NCBI GenBank assembly: GCA_028280345.1
Contig: JANQLY010000026.1
Location: forward strand, 17,391 to 81,390
DNA length: 64,000 nt
Reading direction: 5' to 3'
Source of the DNA: Pseudomonadales bacterium
Lineage (GTDB): Bacteria > Pseudomonadota > Gammaproteobacteria > Pseudomonadales > UBA7239
Shown here: in pieces, positions 27,201-35,820 of the stretch
Position numbering within the stretch: the first letter of the stretch is position 1
Layout: each line of letters starts with the position of its first letter
Made by a program: the position numbers and the translations under genes
Notes under the pieces: generated by a model
The model's database searches: none
What the model was told of the DNA's origin: nothing
Seen by the model: only the letters and a program-made list of their open reading frames with translations

Positions 27201-28308
27201 ATATGATAACACCTACGCTCCTGGAAATGGCCGCATCGATGTGTTCAGCGGCCGGGATGGCCACCTTGTTTATTCTCACTATGGTGACAGTGATGGTGAT
27301 GCTTTAGGTTATGAGATCAGCGCCCTGGATGATATCAATTTTGATGGCTACGATGACTTTTTGGTCTCAGCTCCTGTCGCTGATAATGGCGGTGAGCAAC
27401 GTGGCACTGTTTATATTATCAGCGGTGCTGACAACAGCCGTCTAACCACAATTTACGGTGAAACGGACGCTGGTCTATTTGGCTTTGCGCTCGCAAGTAC
27501 TGGCGATATTGATATGGATGGAATCAATGATTTTCTTGTGCATGAAAAATACAAAGTTTATATATTCAGTGGTATTGATGGCGAATTGATCGACACAATC
27601 AGTAGCAGCCAATTATCGTTCGCCAGATCATTACATAATGCAGGTGATGTGAACAATGATGATTATCCAGACATTATCGTAAGCGATGAGCAGACTAATC
27701 CTCTCGGCAGCGCGCATGTTTATAGCGGAAAGGATCGTTCTCTGCTATATACTTTTACCGGAACACAGCAATACTCTTCTTTTGGTAACCTTGTAGATGG
27801 CGCTGGTGATATCAATGGTGACGGGTATGCCGATCTGCTGGTTTCTGCACATCGCTTTGATTCTCCAACTCTGGATACAGGAAAAGTTTTTTTGTTTAGT
27901 GGCGCTGATGGCTCCATACTTTACACATTCGTTGGAGATAGTCGCTCTGATATGTTTGGCAGTTCCCTGCGCAATGTTGGCGATCTGGATGCCGATGGCT
28001 ATGATGACTTCGCAGTGGGAGCCCCCGAAGACGACAATACGGATCGCAACAGTGGTTCATTACGGGTATTTTTATCATCCGACCTGCGCGCCGATATTGA
28101 CCTGGATTTTATTCTCGATAGCTCGGTGGATCTGGACGGCGACGGATTAATTAACGGTATCGACTGGGATGATGACGGTGACGGTGTGCCAGACAGTGTC
28201 GATGCCACGCCGTTTGATAGTGGTAATACCAGTGAAATCGCTTTGCCACTTAATAATACGGAATCAGGTTATAAGGGTTTGCGTGTGCAATCCAGCTTAC
28301 AGCGCTAA
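24259..28308 (+). CDS. Giant secreted FG-GAP / TSP3 / DUF4114 protein
   Basis: A 1349-residue exported protein with a signal peptide ending VQAVD. Order of parts: first FG-GAP beta-propeller (about residues 60-455, loops GDVNGDGTPD, GDINGDGYGD and similar), thrombospondin type-3 Ca2+ repeats (about 470-655), a DUF4114 domain (about 660-785, with GFEDLHGGGDQDFNDNVF), more TSP3 repeats (790-855), a second FG-GAP propeller (about 890-1290), and a last TSP3 stretch. Both propellers begin with the same module (DGDGS...EE...TSD..., then RPYWW at 56-60 and 883-887), showing an internal duplication. Likely surface-exposed, calcium-bound and adhesive. Related to the protein at 6546. Confidence 0.9.
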   Translation: MKRHLFDTITACRHLWLLVLCLMLPLTVQAVDIDGDGSDATEEAFANTSDNDPTRRPYWWKTLQVNEGSYSSYFGRVVSRAGDVNGDGTPDWVISIPSINNVETNGESRSAARVYSGADATVLYTIYSNAPGDDLGIAVSELDDINSDGYDDFLIGAPGINDDTGSVIVASGLDGSTLYSFDGDTVGLRFGYQLNNAGDVNNDGYEDILISSESTNKAGRVFVYDGFDGSLIYEYSGQNAYDSFGSAINTAGDLNQDGYADFIIGIPYANSTANDSGAVEVYSGADGSLLYSYDGDGAGDVFGSAVADAGDVNNDGYNDFIVGAIQLYTQAVRGYTRVYSGYDGTILHTFTGEYNAESLGRDVSRAGDINGDGYGDVMTSSRASGDKGTVIIFSGATGQPLYRFRGDDVGDGLGKSISLVGDIEQDGYEDILVGIYTDDNINHSSGSARILLTSDFFNDADSDFKLSAYDPDDDQDGFLDGDDNCPSVINIDQSDSDSDGIGDACDFVIGIDTDNDGWSDSDEVACGTDPVLASSLPANSDEDHVCDVRDAFPLNRYEWNDNDSDGIGDNADDDDDNDSVLDIDDNCSFSDNLDQLDYDGDGSGNVCDNTIYGDVDNDNIDDLSDNCPYLVNTDQIDTDSDGLGDTCDTDQGGTELVMEPGAKIKANGGHVIIKVMDADAGYTSHLYLTSPDNRFIASNRDAGTIVNLGIYPVGTELIFSIQVQDTGYEFFTGPAERNPDNELHAAAYIPPQGTAIIGFEDLHGGGDQDFNDNVFRFLGLSAFEDFDGDGIGDFYDDDDDNDGVPDIDDLYPFDPTESADNDSDGIGNNADNCPNHSNPFQTDSDGDGTGDICEPSVLDEDGDGSSLYEENLAGTSDDDANSRPYWWRTFDGEHEVSLFGSRVNRVGDVNNDGHDDIIVATEFDSNNGYFSNGVVHIISGNDGQYLYTYTGESDNALMSRSISGVGDINNDSYDDFAIGRIYDNTYAPGNGRIDVFSGRDGHLVYSHYGDSDGDALGYEISALDDINFDGYDDFLVSAPVADNGGEQRGTVYIISGADNSRLTTIYGETDAGLFGFALASTGDIDMDGINDFLVHEKYKVYIFSGIDGELIDTISSSQLSFARSLHNAGDVNNDDYPDIIVSDEQTNPLGSAHVYSGKDRSLLYTFTGTQQYSSFGNLVDGAGDINGDGYADLLVSAHRFDSPTLDTGKVFLFSGADGSILYTFVGDSRSDMFGSSLRNVGDLDADGYDDFAVGAPEDDNTDRNSGSLRVFLSSDLRADIDLDFILDSSVDLDGDGLINGIDWDDDGDGVPDSVDATPFDSGNTSEIALPLNNTESGYKGLRVQSSLQR

Positions 28309-28317
28309 TACCCTACA

Positions 28318-29328
28318 TCAAATATTTTTCTGCGTTGCTTTTTGTGCTTTGTAATACGGCGACGATCTGACAAGAAACCACATAATAACTGGTCTGAACA
28401 GTTTCACCAGAATCAGACCGTGGCGCAATACACCCAGTGAGAGTTTCAAATCGATAAAATTATCTTCTGGGCCATGTTGTTGAAATTGTAACAAGCGCTG
28501 GCTTTCCTCCGTATCTACCCAGTCGCCATAAAACTCTACGTTATCGGTAATTTTCATGGTTTCCCGTGGTACGTTTGACAGACCCATGGTTGTTAACATC
28601 AAATTGGTTAGCTGTAGGGCATTTAAACGATTCGCTTCTCCACCACCGAGATATAGTATTTTGTGAATGCTCTCATCACAATCAACCGCATTGGCAAATG
28701 CGGTACCACCATCTTGCGGGTGCAGCACCTCTACCCGCCCATCCGGGTGCCCTTCGAATACGCTATTGCCTATAAAGGTAACGAGATTGGCCGCATTGGC
28801 CGGTGGACAAACTGCAATACGCAAAATAGTCCAGTCGAGGTTTGATGCCTGAATCGCCTGCTCACAATCTGCCTTGCTGCGCCCATAGTGATCATCCGGG
28901 CACGGCTGATCATCTGCGCACAATGGGCGATCGCGAAACTGATTCTTGCCAAACACTGCAATCGACGAAGCAAACACCAGCCGCTTTGCCGTGGGCGATT
29001 GCTCCATTAACTGAATGAATGTTTTTGTTGCATCGAGATTAATTGCCTGCGTGAGTTCGGGGCGCTCTTCAGTCAAAGGCGGAATAATTGCAGCGAGATG
29101 AATCACCGCATCAACTCCTACCAATGCATCTATCAGACACTGTTCGTCAGTAATGTCACCCCAGACAACTGAGACATTACCAGTCAGTGTTTTGGCATGG
29201 GAGCGGGCAAACTTGCTGTCTTTATCCAGTGCCACAACATGATGCCCTGCCCGAAGCAATGTCTGCATGGCGAAACGCCCGATATTGCCAAAAGCGCCGG
29301 TTAATAATACTTTCTGTTTGTTATTCAC
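28318..29328 (-). CDS. NAD-dependent epimerase/dehydratase family protein
   Basis: A 336-residue extended SDR. The N-terminal cofactor motif VLLTGAFGNIGRFA (GxxGxxG) and the aspartate after the second strand (VVALDKDSK) indicate NAD preference. The catalytic SSIAVFG Ser and YGRSK Tyr-Lys are present. The C-terminal ~100 residues are the variable substrate domain. Could act on a nucleotide sugar or a sterol-like alcohol; no sugar pathway genes adjoin. Convergent with the FG-GAP gene, 9 bp apart. Confidence 0.8.
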   Translation of the reverse strand: MNNKQKVLLTGAFGNIGRFAMQTLLRAGHHVVALDKDSKFARSHAKTLTGNVSVVWGDITDEQCLIDALVGVDAVIHLAAIIPPLTEERPELTQAINLDATKTFIQLMEQSPTAKRLVFASSIAVFGKNQFRDRPLCADDQPCPDDHYGRSKADCEQAIQASNLDWTILRIAVCPPANAANLVTFIGNSVFEGHPDGRVEVLHPQDGGTAFANAVDCDESIHKILYLGGGEANRLNALQLTNLMLTTMGLSNVPRETMKITDNVEFYGDWVDTEESQRLLQFQQHGPEDNFIDLKLSLGVLRHGLILVKLFRPVIMWFLVRSSPYYKAQKATQKNI

Positions 29329-29717
29329 GTGCTTTGCTGCTCACTATAATAACTGCAACGTAGCGGCCCTGGTTTTGAATTCTTCTGTTTGAACCAGCTT
29401 CTCATATTCCGGTAGATGCCGATCTCCAACCCTGCCAAGGCCAACAAGTTACCGAAGACAAGTCAGATTGCATTATCCAGAAAAAGCTCTGCTTGTGCCA
29501 TGTATTATCTGGTTACGTCAATAAAACCGGCAATTTTTCACCTTGCCAGCGTTGTTTTAGTGCAGTTTGCTACGATAATCATCGTAAGCCCATGATCGGA
29601 CAAAAGACTCATTTCCATGCAATTAATGTTAAAATTCCAGCATAGTCACTTGTTACATACCCGTTTCCATGTGGCAAGGTACATCTTTATAAATATATCG
29701 ATAGATTATCAATAGGA
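29329..29717. other. 389 bp intergenic region with a palindrome
   Basis: No coding sequence recognised. A perfect inverted repeat TACGAT-AATC-ATCGTA lies at 29571-29586, 132 bp before the GGDEF-like gene, and could be an operator. The region separates divergent genes and must contain both promoters. Confidence 0.4.
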
Positions 29718-30845
29718 ATGAATATAGTTGCGAGCAGTACGCTCTCTCTTAACCGCTGGCTTCCGCAGCGGTTTCTAACGCTGCAAGATCACGGCGAAGC
29801 CTTGCGTGTGCGGATTTTTCTGATCCTGATATTCCTGTGTGTCGCCCCTTTGCTACTGCTGACCCTGATCATGTTTTGCCTCACGGTCATTCGCTATGAC
29901 AGCCTGTGGTTACCGACATTATGCGTAGCGGTTATTACATTTTCTCAAATCAGCTGTCTTCTGTATTTCCTGAAAAGTGGCAATATTAATCTCTGCGCAT
30001 TGATATACGCTTCGATTATTTTTGTTCTTGTCGGCACATGTGCTTTCTTCACTGGCGGCTGGCATTCACCGGTCAGCATTTTCCTGCTCGCCTTACCGGT
30101 TATCGCCTGCCTTGTTGTCAGTCGCAATACGGGATATATATTTTCTCTTGCTGTGCTAACGCTGTATGTCGCTTTTTATCTTCTTGAACAACGAGGTTAT
30201 GCCACAGAACAGCTGATTAGCCCCGAATATATGCCTTATGCACAAGCTGGAATGTGGTTTACGAGTTTGTCATTCATTGTTGGCTGCCTATTGCTATTCG
30301 ATTTTTCTACCATGGATCTGTCCCGGGTTATTGAAAAAGAGAGAATACAATTTGAACGCGATATCAATGTAGACGATCTTACTGATACCTATAACCAGGA
30401 ATCCTTTCTCGACGAGATTGACAAATGCCAGATGAATCAGCTGGAAAATAACCAGGAATTCGCGCTGATTTTCATTAAAATTGATAATTTAAGAAAAATA
30501 AATCGCCAATTCGGCTATGAGGCCGGCGACTATTTCCTGGGCAAGCTAGCGGAAAATATCCGTCAGGTTAGTGACAACCGTACTATTGTGTCTCGTTATA
30601 CACCGGAAAGCTTTGCTGTTCTTTTCAATCCGGTCGAAGACATTGGCCAACTTATAAGTATGCAGTTCAAACTAAAACAGGCCGCGCACAAGAAAATTCT
30701 ATTTCGCGATGAAATTGTTTTAAGTCCGGAATTGTCTTTTGGCATTGTTATCAGTGACGGCGAAAACATGACACCTCTGGATTTAATTGCCCAAGCTGAA
30801 GAACGAGCCAGCGTTGAAGATTCCCGCCTGTATATGAGGGTCTGA
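29718..30845 (+). CDS. Membrane protein with degenerate GGDEF domain (first of a pair)
   Basis: A 375-residue inner-membrane protein. Six hydrophobic segments lie between residues 30 and 200, with a conserved GGWHSP loop at 113-118, forming a membrane sensor domain. A short coiled stretch leads to a GGDEF-like fold: VDDLTDTYNQESF (canonical DxLTxLxNR), IFIKIDNLRKINRQFGYEAGD, then SRYTPESFAVL where an active cyclase has RYGGDEFAVL (residues 293-299). The signature is therefore lost (TPESF for GGDEF) and cyclase activity is not expected. Operon with the next gene 3 bp downstream. Confidence 0.8.
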   Translation: MNIVASSTLSLNRWLPQRFLTLQDHGEALRVRIFLILIFLCVAPLLLLTLIMFCLTVIRYDSLWLPTLCVAVITFSQISCLLYFLKSGNINLCALIYASIIFVLVGTCAFFTGGWHSPVSIFLLALPVIACLVVSRNTGYIFSLAVLTLYVAFYLLEQRGYATEQLISPEYMPYAQAGMWFTSLSFIVGCLLLFDFSTMDLSRVIEKERIQFERDINVDDLTDTYNQESFLDEIDKCQMNQLENNQEFALIFIKIDNLRKINRQFGYEAGDYFLGKLAENIRQVSDNRTIVSRYTPESFAVLFNPVEDIGQLISMQFKLKQAAHKKILFRDEIVLSPELSFGIVISDGENMTPLDLIAQAEERASVEDSRLYMRV

Positions 30846-30848
30846 ACA

Positions 30849-32033
30849 ATGCTGAACCTTACGAGCCTGCTTGATCAACTACTACCCAAAGCCTTTCACA
30901 CTCAATGTAGTGGTGATGAACTATTCCGCGCAAGAATTACATCCGGTGTAACCGCGATGTACTTTGTCTCGTTGGTTTTTGTCATTGTCCTGTTGTTACT
31001 GTTTACCTATCTTGGTTATGTGGAAGTCTGGTCTGCTGTTATTTCCTGCTCTATTTCTTCGAGTTGTTATTTATTTCAACTGATTTATTTCAAGAAAACC
31101 GGCAATCTGTTTATCGCTTCAACAATTACAATTTTAACGCTATTTGGTGCAACCTGTTCTTTTGTAACATTAACCGGTGGCTGGCAATCTCCGGTTGTTC
31201 TGTTTCTGTTTGTTGTGCCTATGTGTGCGTTTCTAATGATGGGCCATAAACCCGGTATTTTCTGGACCGGTCTTGCCGCCACGGCTTATCTTATTCTCGG
31301 AGTATTTGAATATTTCTCCGTACCCATGCCCCATGTTGTCGCTGCCGAGTATGAGCACCTGCTGAAACTATTTAGCTGGATGTTCAGTTGGACGATTATT
31401 GTTGGTGGCGTAAGTCTGTATTCCGGCGTTGTTAACAGCCTTAATGAAGCGGTTAACGAAGAACGGGAAAAAATGCGCATCAAGGCAACCTTCGATGAAG
31501 AAACCGGCGCCTATACCCGCAAGGCTTTTCAACAGCTGCTGAAACAAAAAAACCGCGAAGCTGCACTCAACACTCAAAGCCCAATGGTTCTGTTTTGTCT
31601 GGAACTGGAGTTCTCCCAGCGCGATCAGTTACTGGAGCAGGCACAAGCGTTCCATGATGTTCTTGATAAGCTCCGCGCAACGCTCGGGGAAGAAATTATT
31701 TTGTCACGCTATGGCGGACTGTCGATAACCGGACTGATTACGCCACAACCCAATAGTGATATTGCCCATGCGGTTACACACGATATCTATAGCAAACTGC
31801 AAATGATGCTCGACGAGCACGGCGCTACGGTTTATATGGGTGCTGTATTTATGCCGGGCTTCTCACGGGACGTGAATACGCTCACCCAGGGAGCTCGCAA
31901 GGCACTGTATATTGCCAAGCAAAAGAATAGAAAGCTGGTAATTTTTGCCAAATCCTTGAGCAAGGCTCATGAACAGGACTATATCGGCGAGGTTGTGCGG
32001 GCACGCTTCGACCAGGTTGTCGCCGAAGCCTGA
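30849..32033 (+). CDS. Membrane protein with degenerate GGDEF domain (second of a pair)
   Basis: A 394-residue paralogue of its neighbour: six membrane segments with GGWQSP at 110-115 (as GGWHSP in the first), a helical linker VNEEREKMRIKATFDEETG, and a still more degenerate GGDEF-like domain. The start motif reads FDEETGAYTRKAF. The metal-binding Asp region reads LFCLELEFSQRD. The signature region reads SRYGGLSITGL (287-293), with GGLSI for GGDEF. Catalysis is unlikely; a c-di-GMP/GTP-binding or heterodimeric signalling role with the first protein is possible. Same sensor domain suggests the same stimulus. Confidence 0.78.
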   Translation: MLNLTSLLDQLLPKAFHTQCSGDELFRARITSGVTAMYFVSLVFVIVLLLLFTYLGYVEVWSAVISCSISSSCYLFQLIYFKKTGNLFIASTITILTLFGATCSFVTLTGGWQSPVVLFLFVVPMCAFLMMGHKPGIFWTGLAATAYLILGVFEYFSVPMPHVVAAEYEHLLKLFSWMFSWTIIVGGVSLYSGVVNSLNEAVNEEREKMRIKATFDEETGAYTRKAFQQLLKQKNREAALNTQSPMVLFCLELEFSQRDQLLEQAQAFHDVLDKLRATLGEEIILSRYGGLSITGLITPQPNSDIAHAVTHDIYSKLQMMLDEHGATVYMGAVFMPGFSRDVNTLTQGARKALYIAKQKNRKLVIFAKSLSKAHEQDYIGEVVRARFDQVVAEA

Positions 32034-32063
32034 GCACCCAACTCACCCGATACTGCCTACATC

Positions 32064-34232
32064 CTACATAGCGCTATCGATTAAGCCGCCAACTTTCAGG
32101 TATACCCAGGTTTTAAAGTCTCTCCACCACTGCGGGCCCGGGTTTTCACGCTCTTCCTTGTCCTTGTTCGCCTCATCGAGAATATAGGCGTAGATTGCAT
32201 CGGCATCTTCTTCAGTAAGCACCTCGGAAAAACCGACCATGCCGACTCCGCTGAGCGCACCGCCAAGTACGATCGCTTTAAAGCCCTCGTGACGCGTGGA
32301 ATGCATATGACGCAAATCCGGAATCGAGCCGCCACTTACCACACTCATACCATGGCAGCCGACACAGTACTGGCGATACTTCACATTACCGTGGGCAATC
32401 ACCTCGTCACTCACATCCAGGCGTGGTGGTGGATCATAAATCACGCGCTCTGGTACCGCTGGCAGCGTACCCGTTCCGCCCAATTTGAAAGCCAGAATAC
32501 GGCTACGCGGTGGTCCGGGCGGTGGCTTCAGGCCAGCAGCCAGACCGAGACCACCACCCCAGCCGGCCTGTACAGCAATATACTGCTCGCCATCGACGGT
32601 ATAGGTCACGGCCGGGGCCATCACACCCGTCTGTGTATCAAAGTTCCACAACTCTTCGCCGGTGTCAGCACTAAACGCTCTGAACTTCTGATCAGCCGTG
32701 CCCTGAAATACCAGGTTACCCGCCGTGGAGAGCACGCCACCATTCCAGGTCAACGCGTGTTTTACTTCCCACGCCGGCTGCTGGGTTTCCGGATTCCACG
32801 CCAACAGTCCACCACCGAGCACACTTCTGAGCATCGCCTGTTGAAACAGCATTTCTCCGGGGGGCTGTGGCATCGGCTGGGTGCCAAGATTCCAGAAGCC
32901 TGGCTCGTGTTCGTAGTTGTAATCCGGATCAATCTCGTTTGCGCCCTCTATCGTTGGGATATAAACGAACCCGGTTTGCGGGTTATAGGACATCGGGTGC
33001 CAATTATGAGCACCTACGGGAGAGGGGCGAATAAACTGCTTGCCGTCTTTGTAGTCCACATCGGGATTTTCTATCGGGCGGCCATTTTCATCATAGCCCA
33101 GCGCCCAGTTCACTCGGGAATAGGGCTCGGCGGACAGAAACTCACCGGTAGCGCGATCAAGAATAAAAAAGAAGCCGTTCTTCGGCGCCTGCATAATGAC
33201 GCTGCGCTGTTCGCCCTGCCAGTTGATCTCGGCGAGAATCATATGCTGGGTTGCCGTATAGTCAAAACCATCGTTTGGCGTGCCCTGGTAGTGCCAGATA
33301 TATTCTCCGGTATCCGGGTTTAGTGACACGATAGACGACACAAAGAGATTGTCGAGGCCTGCCGGATTGCGCAGATGACGGTTCCAGGGCCCCGCATTGC
33401 CCACCCCGATATAGAGCTGATCAAGCTCCGGATCATAGGCCATGGAATCCCAGACGGTACCACCACCGCCGTTTTCCCACCAGGGGAATGACCGGTCCCA
33501 GGTTTCCAGCGCCATCGCCATGGCGTCATCCTCGGGCTTGCTGTCCGGATTGCCTGGCACAGTCCAGAAACGCCAGACCATGTCACCGCTCTCTGCATCA
33601 TAGGCAGAGACATAACCGCGCACACCGTACTCGGCGCCACCATTACCAATCACCACCTTGCCTTTTACTACACGGGGTGCGCCGGTAATCGTGTAGGGGC
33701 GCGACTGGTCAATTGTCAGGGTACGCCAGATTTCCTCACCGGTTCCCGCATCCACCGCGACAAGATAACCGTCGAGCGTACCCACATAAACCTTGCCCTT
33801 CCACACGGCTACCCCGCGATTGACCACATCACAGCACGCATGTACGGCCCAGGCCTTGTCTACCTGGGGGTCAAATTGCCAGATCAGCTCACCAGTTTTT
33901 GCATCATTCGCATAAACCACCGACCAGTTGCCAGTAGAGTACATCACCCCGTCAATCACAATCGGCGAAGCCTCCAGGCCCCGGCTGTGGTTCGTGTCAA
34001 AAGCCCAGGCCAGACCCAACCCGGATATATTGCCACTATTAATTTGGTCGAGCGGGCTGAAACGCTGCTCATCGTAGGTGCGACCATGGGCCAGCCAGTT
34101 GGAAACCTCCTGATCCGCCTGTTTGAGCCGCTCCGCATCGAGGTCAGCAGCTTTGCGCAGAACGTCAGGGTTGTATGCAGCCGACAGGCTGGTGCTAAAA
34201 AACAGGGCTAAAAGGGCAGCGCAGATTCGCAT
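32064..34232 (-). CDS. PQQ-dependent alcohol dehydrogenase with cytochrome c domain (quinohaemoprotein)
   Basis: A 722-residue periplasmic type II alcohol dehydrogenase. A signal peptide (LLALFFSTSLSA) precedes an eight-bladed PQQ propeller containing the vicinal disulfide HACCDVVNRGVA, the WFDP-like repeats (IWQFDP, LWNFD) and WDSMAYDPELDQLYIGVGN, followed by a C-terminal cytochrome c with the haem motif YCVGCHGMSV and the distal Met region. Oxidises an alcohol to an aldehyde and passes electrons through PQQ and haem c to the respiratory chain. Convergent with the GGDEF pair. Confidence 0.92.
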   Translation of the reverse strand: MRICAALLALFFSTSLSAAYNPDVLRKAADLDAERLKQADQEVSNWLAHGRTYDEQRFSPLDQINSGNISGLGLAWAFDTNHSRGLEASPIVIDGVMYSTGNWSVVYANDAKTGELIWQFDPQVDKAWAVHACCDVVNRGVAVWKGKVYVGTLDGYLVAVDAGTGEEIWRTLTIDQSRPYTITGAPRVVKGKVVIGNGGAEYGVRGYVSAYDAESGDMVWRFWTVPGNPDSKPEDDAMAMALETWDRSFPWWENGGGGTVWDSMAYDPELDQLYIGVGNAGPWNRHLRNPAGLDNLFVSSIVSLNPDTGEYIWHYQGTPNDGFDYTATQHMILAEINWQGEQRSVIMQAPKNGFFFILDRATGEFLSAEPYSRVNWALGYDENGRPIENPDVDYKDGKQFIRPSPVGAHNWHPMSYNPQTGFVYIPTIEGANEIDPDYNYEHEPGFWNLGTQPMPQPPGEMLFQQAMLRSVLGGGLLAWNPETQQPAWEVKHALTWNGGVLSTAGNLVFQGTADQKFRAFSADTGEELWNFDTQTGVMAPAVTYTVDGEQYIAVQAGWGGGLGLAAGLKPPPGPPRSRILAFKLGGTGTLPAVPERVIYDPPPRLDVSDEVIAHGNVKYRQYCVGCHGMSVVSGGSIPDLRHMHSTRHEGFKAIVLGGALSGVGMVGFSEVLTEEDADAIYAYILDEANKDKEERENPGPQWWRDFKTWVYLKVGGLIDSAM

Positions 34233-34326
34233 GATGTCAGGTCTTTTCTAATTGTTAAACAAGCCGGACATAATAGCGAAAATACCCGGTCTGCGGATAT
34301 AAACATTCCGCTTAGTCAGTTTTAAC

Positions 34327-34413
34327 AGGGTGAGAATCGGGCCGGTGCCACTCCGCCTCTATCCAGGGATTCCGCTAGTACACTGGGCCGGATCAGTGTC
34401 ACCCTCGTACTAG
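34327..34413. other. Nested inverted repeats between divergent genes
   Basis: AGGGTGA (34327-34333) with TCACCCT (34399-34405), and ACACTG (34380-34385) with CAGTGT (34394-34399), plus CTAGTA (34375-34380) with TACTAG (34408-34413), all overlap. The 276 bp between the PQQ dehydrogenase and SGNH genes therefore can fold into alternative structures. Could be operators or a structured leader; no known family recognised. Confidence 0.3.
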
Positions 34414-34508
34414 TAGTCACCATAAAAACGCACCTGATTAAACACTGTAGAGTTACCATCAATCTGAATGTAAACTAGCAACAGGATATAAACAAAAACA
34501 ACCCGGCA

Positions 34509-35771
34509 ATGACTGGCCCAATAAAAATACGCTTTAAAAAACTGCTTTCTGTACTATTCAGTCTGCTAATCGCACTCCTGATCTTCGAGCTGTTCTTCAC
34601 GCTACTCTACTACATTCTCGATGACGGTCGCTATGTTCCCGCCGCTGTCAAAATCGAGCAATCTTCACCGAAGGGCTATCGCATCAGCCGCGCACAGACC
34701 TGCTTTGGTAAACGCAGTCTGTCACCTCATCCATGGCTCGGTTATAGCCGGCTTACAAAACCATTTTGCGACAGTTATGAAGTCGGTGGCAGCCATACCG
34801 GTGAAGTATTTCCTTTCACCAAAGACCCGGACAAATTCACTATTCTGTTTACCGGTGCTTCCGTGCCGAAGCAGCTACTCGACACAATCAAGCCTTCAAT
34901 CAGAAAACAGCTGAGCGAGAATTATCACTATCAGGGCAAGGAAATCGTAGTGCTAGGCGGTGCCGTGGAGGGCTGGAAACAACCCCAGCAAACCATCATG
35001 TTGCTACTCTCGCTCGGCGTTATTGATGCAGTTTTCACCGTTGAAGGTTTTAATGAACTCGTGTTCACCCAAAACAAGGATTTTCACTATCACTACCAGG
35101 TGCCCTACTACCATCTTTATCGCAAGGCTAACACTTCGATTTTAACCAACGGCCAACGCAACCTGATCTGGATTACTGAATCTCTGTATGACAGCGTGGA
35201 GAAAGGGCATGTGCTCAAGCACTCCAAAATCGTCTACTTTATTTTGAATACTCTGCGCCGCTCAACCCGGGAGGCACTGGCCAACTCCACAGAGAACCCC
35301 ATGTTCCAGCAGACCATGGGGCCGTTTGTGTTGCCTGATCACTGGACATTGGAACAGCGGCGCGCCCATTTTATGGAGAACTACCTTCAGTCAGTAAAAA
35401 CCATGCACACCATAGCCAACGCCAACAATTTAAAGTTTGCCTATTTTTTACAACCGGCGCCGGTGATCGGCAAAACGCTTACCGAGAGCGAACAAAACAA
35501 ACTGCGCGACACCTCCTATAAAGATGACTACCTGGCTATGGAGCAACAGTTACTTGCTCTACAGGCTGAAGGTCTCGAGGTTTATTCGCTGACTCACGTG
35601 TTCGAGAATTTCAGTGGCGAAGCCTACAAGGACAGTATTCATATTCACCCGGAAAGCGGTGCTGCTGAAGTACTTAATAACGCTATTATTGAGACCCTTG
35701 TAGAACGCTGGGGGCTCGAACCTGTTAGCTCCACAGCCAGGACTATAAACAACCCGGAAAATAGTGAATAA
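34509..35771 (+). CDS. Membrane-anchored SGNH/GDSL-hydrolase-like protein
   Basis: A 420-residue protein with one N-terminal transmembrane anchor (residues 12-38) and a periplasmic SGNH-type domain. Recognisable blocks are ILFTGASVPKQL in place of the GDS motif, GGAVEGW (Gly block), VEGFNEL (Asn block), and DSIHIHPESGAAEVLN with the terminal Asp and His of the catalytic triad. The nucleophile block reads TGAS rather than GDS, so activity needs proof. Such proteins often modify or deacylate exopolysaccharide or lipids. The next gene, a symporter, is 49 bp downstream on the same strand. Confidence 0.6.
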   Translation: MTGPIKIRFKKLLSVLFSLLIALLIFELFFTLLYYILDDGRYVPAAVKIEQSSPKGYRISRAQTCFGKRSLSPHPWLGYSRLTKPFCDSYEVGGSHTGEVFPFTKDPDKFTILFTGASVPKQLLDTIKPSIRKQLSENYHYQGKEIVVLGGAVEGWKQPQQTIMLLLSLGVIDAVFTVEGFNELVFTQNKDFHYHYQVPYYHLYRKANTSILTNGQRNLIWITESLYDSVEKGHVLKHSKIVYFILNTLRRSTREALANSTENPMFQQTMGPFVLPDHWTLEQRRAHFMENYLQSVKTMHTIANANNLKFAYFLQPAPVIGKTLTESEQNKLRDTSYKDDYLAMEQQLLALQAEGLEVYSLTHVFENFSGEAYKDSIHIHPESGAAEVLNNAIIETLVERWGLEPVSSTARTINNPENSE

Positions 35772-35820
35772 TAAGGCCGCTATTGGGGGCTATTCTAATT
35801 TTCATTATTAACAATTTTCT

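Noticed and set aside
24259..28308. Repetitive GATGxCGATGGT-type DNA as a possible CRISPR or satellite array
   Set aside because: The repetition is codon-level, from DxDxDG calcium loops in an uninterrupted reading frame; no constant repeat or spacer length.
32289..33323. 344-codon open frame antisense to the PQQ dehydrogenase
   Set aside because: Entirely inside a well-supported gene with no protein-like features.
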